DNA of 64,000 nucleotides from Paenalkalicoccus suaedae (GTDB lineage: Bacteria; Bacillota; Bacilli; Bacillales; Salisediminibacteriaceae), in the NCBI RefSeq assembly GCF_006965545.2, contig NZ_CP041372.2, positions 186,001 through 250,000 on the forward strand. The letters run 5' to 3'. Under the pieces are notes generated by a model that was not told where the DNA came from, made no database searches, and saw nothing but the letters and a program-made list of their open reading frames with translations. Positions 62,852 to 64,000 of this stretch are shown in pieces (positions within the stretch are counted from its first letter, which is position 1; each line of letters opens with the position of its first letter). A program made the translations under genes and the position numbers.

Positions 62852-64000
62852 ACGCAAAAGCATGTTTCAAAAGCTATTTCTGACCTACTCAACCATTATC
62901 TTATCCTCTTTTCTCCTGTTTGGTTGCGTCTTTCTTTACATCTTTCACCTACAGCTCTACAGCGATTATGAGGAAACATTTGTGTACCACTATGACAAGG
63001 TGACGGAGCAGATCCAAACAACGGAGAGTCTTGCCTTTAGTTTACGCGAGGTTGAGGCCTTCTTACTCCCAAGCCTCGTTCAGCAGGAATACAGTATGTA
63101 TCTGTTTGGAGATGATATGAGCCTACTTATAGGCCCTCCACCTGATGAATCACGGGAGAGGCTGATTAAACCCGAGTTTGTCACCAAAGCATTAGAAGAA
63201 GGTATCACGACAGAAGGGGGCAGAATTGACGGGGAGCTGAGCTACTCGGTTGGCGCGCCGATTCAGTTGCCGGGCATGTTGGGCGGGCAGGGGGCACTTG
63301 TGATGGTGTTCCACGACCTCGATCACCAATACATGCAGGTGCTCTCTCATATCCTGATCACGATCGCGATTACGATCGCTTTTGCGGCGGTGGTGCTCTG
63401 GATCATGTCGAAGCGGATTACGTCGCCGCTCCGTGAGATGAATCGTGTGGTACGGAAGTATGCGAAAGGGGATTTCTCGGAGTTTGTAGACGCCACGTCA
63501 TCGGATGAAATTGGGCAGCTCGGCGAGAGTGTGACGTACATGGCGAAGGAGTTGCGTACGCTTGAGGAGACGCGGAATAATCTCGTGGCGGACGTTGCGC
63601 ACGACCTCCGCTCCCCGCTCACTTCCATCAAGGGCTTTTTGATTGCGCTAGCAGATGGTACCGTGCCACATGATAGGAAAGATCGTGTCTATGCGCTTAT
63701 GAGAGCGGAGACGGAGCGAATTATTACACTCGTGAACGATACGTTAGATATGTCTCAGCTAGAGGCAGGACAGGTGACGATGGTTCCTGAACCTTATGAA
63801 ATAAACGAGCAGGTGGCGTTTACAGTGGCAAAGCTTGCGCCACAGCTTGAGGCGAAGCAAATGACCATACACGTAGAGGCACCGTACACGGATACATGTG
63901 TGATGGCGGATCGAAATCGAATGGAGCAGGTGTTTATCAACTTGTTACAAAACGCGATTCAATTTTCTCCTAGAGGATCGGAGGTAGTGGTGCACGTAGA
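62838..64000 (+). CDS. Sensor histidine kinase (3' end beyond window)
   Basis: About 387 codons present. Start ATG 62838 or 62844, both inside the end of the response regulator gene. Membrane helix near residue 15 (YSTIILSSFLLFGCVFLYIF), an extracytoplasmic sensor of about 140 residues, a second helix (ILITIAITIAFAAVVLWIM), HAMP linker (ITSPLREMNRVVRKYAKGDF), phospho-acceptor His in VADVAHDLRSPLTSIKG, and the start of the ATPase domain with the N-box INLLQNAIQFSPRG. Partner of the preceding OmpR-type regulator. Confidence 0.92.
   Translation, partial: MRMGKRKSMFQKLFLTYSTIILSSFLLFGCVFLYIFHLQLYSDYEETFVYHYDKVTEQIQTTESLAFSLREVEAFLLPSLVQQEYSMYLFGDDMSLLIGPPPDESRERLIKPEFVTKALEEGITTEGGRIDGELSYSVGAPIQLPGMLGGQGALVMVFHDLDHQYMQVLSHILITIAITIAFAAVVLWIMSKRITSPLREMNRVVRKYAKGDFSEFVDATSSDEIGQLGESVTYMAKELRTLEETRNNLVADVAHDLRSPLTSIKGFLIALADGTVPHDRKDRVYALMRAETERIITLVNDTLDMSQLEAGQVTMVPEPYEINEQVAFTVAKLAPQLEAKQMTIHVEAPYTDTCVMADRNRMEQVFINLLQNAIQFSPRGSEVVVHV

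Overview
The window looks like chromosomal DNA of an alkaliphilic or halotolerant Bacillaceae (Alkalihalobacillus/Shouchella/Halalkalibacter type). Supporting signs are Bacillus-style gene sets with close B. subtilis counterparts (yesLMN, yesOPQ, ytcQ-yteP-ytcP, rhaEW), strong AGGAGG ribosome binding sites, CcpA-type cre sites, very acidic linkers behind the lipobox of the secreted binding proteins, and GC-rich palindromic intergenic repeats of the kind scattered through Bacillus genomes. No rRNA, tRNA, prophage or CRISPR array was seen.

Bases 1-47,200 form one large locus for using pectin, above all rhamnogalacturonan I (RG-I). From left to right: uxaA (cut by the window edge); kduI-kduD; the yesL-yesM-yesN membrane protein and two-component system; the yesO-yesP-yesQ sugar ABC importer; a LacI-type repressor facing uxaC-uxaB across a perfect 20-bp operator palindrome; an orphan Gfo/Idh/MocA oxidoreductase; a deoR-PL26-DUF1961 operon; a TIM-barrel epimerase-like gene, a half-size lipoprotein, PL11 RG lyase, GH42 galactosidase and GH105 unsaturated uronyl hydrolase; PL22 oligogalacturonate lyase and a second YesL; a second importer (ytcQ-yteP-ytcP type); a membrane AraC regulator and GH106 rhamnosidase; the convergent rhamnose operon rhaEW-rhaB-rhaA-ASRT with its divergent DeoR regulator; and two GH43-like genes.

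Together these suggest import of RG-I oligosaccharides, cytoplasmic trimming (the lyases and hydrolases here lack signal peptides), and channelling of galacturonate (UxaC, UxaB, UxaA), 4,5-unsaturated uronate (KduI, KduD) and rhamnose (RhaA, RhaB, RhaEW) into central metabolism. Neither importer has its own ATPase, so a shared MsmX-type ATPase elsewhere is likely. KdgK/KdgA and a rhamnose mutarotase are not present in the window.

Bases 47,200-48,070 are a scar with an ISL3-type transposase remnant abutting a headless reading frame. From about 48 kb the composition becomes visibly more GC-rich: a zinc alcohol dehydrogenase, a small lipoprotein, then a self-contained peptide module (binding protein, two permeases, two ATPases, isoaspartyl dipeptidase IadA, sigma-54 activator) with a textbook sigma-54 promoter in front. 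This module lies between two direct copies of a roughly 400-bp composite repeat. The right end has a tiny Ser/Arg-rich protein convergent with a small Ser/Thr kinase, and an OmpR-type two-component system whose sensor runs off the window.
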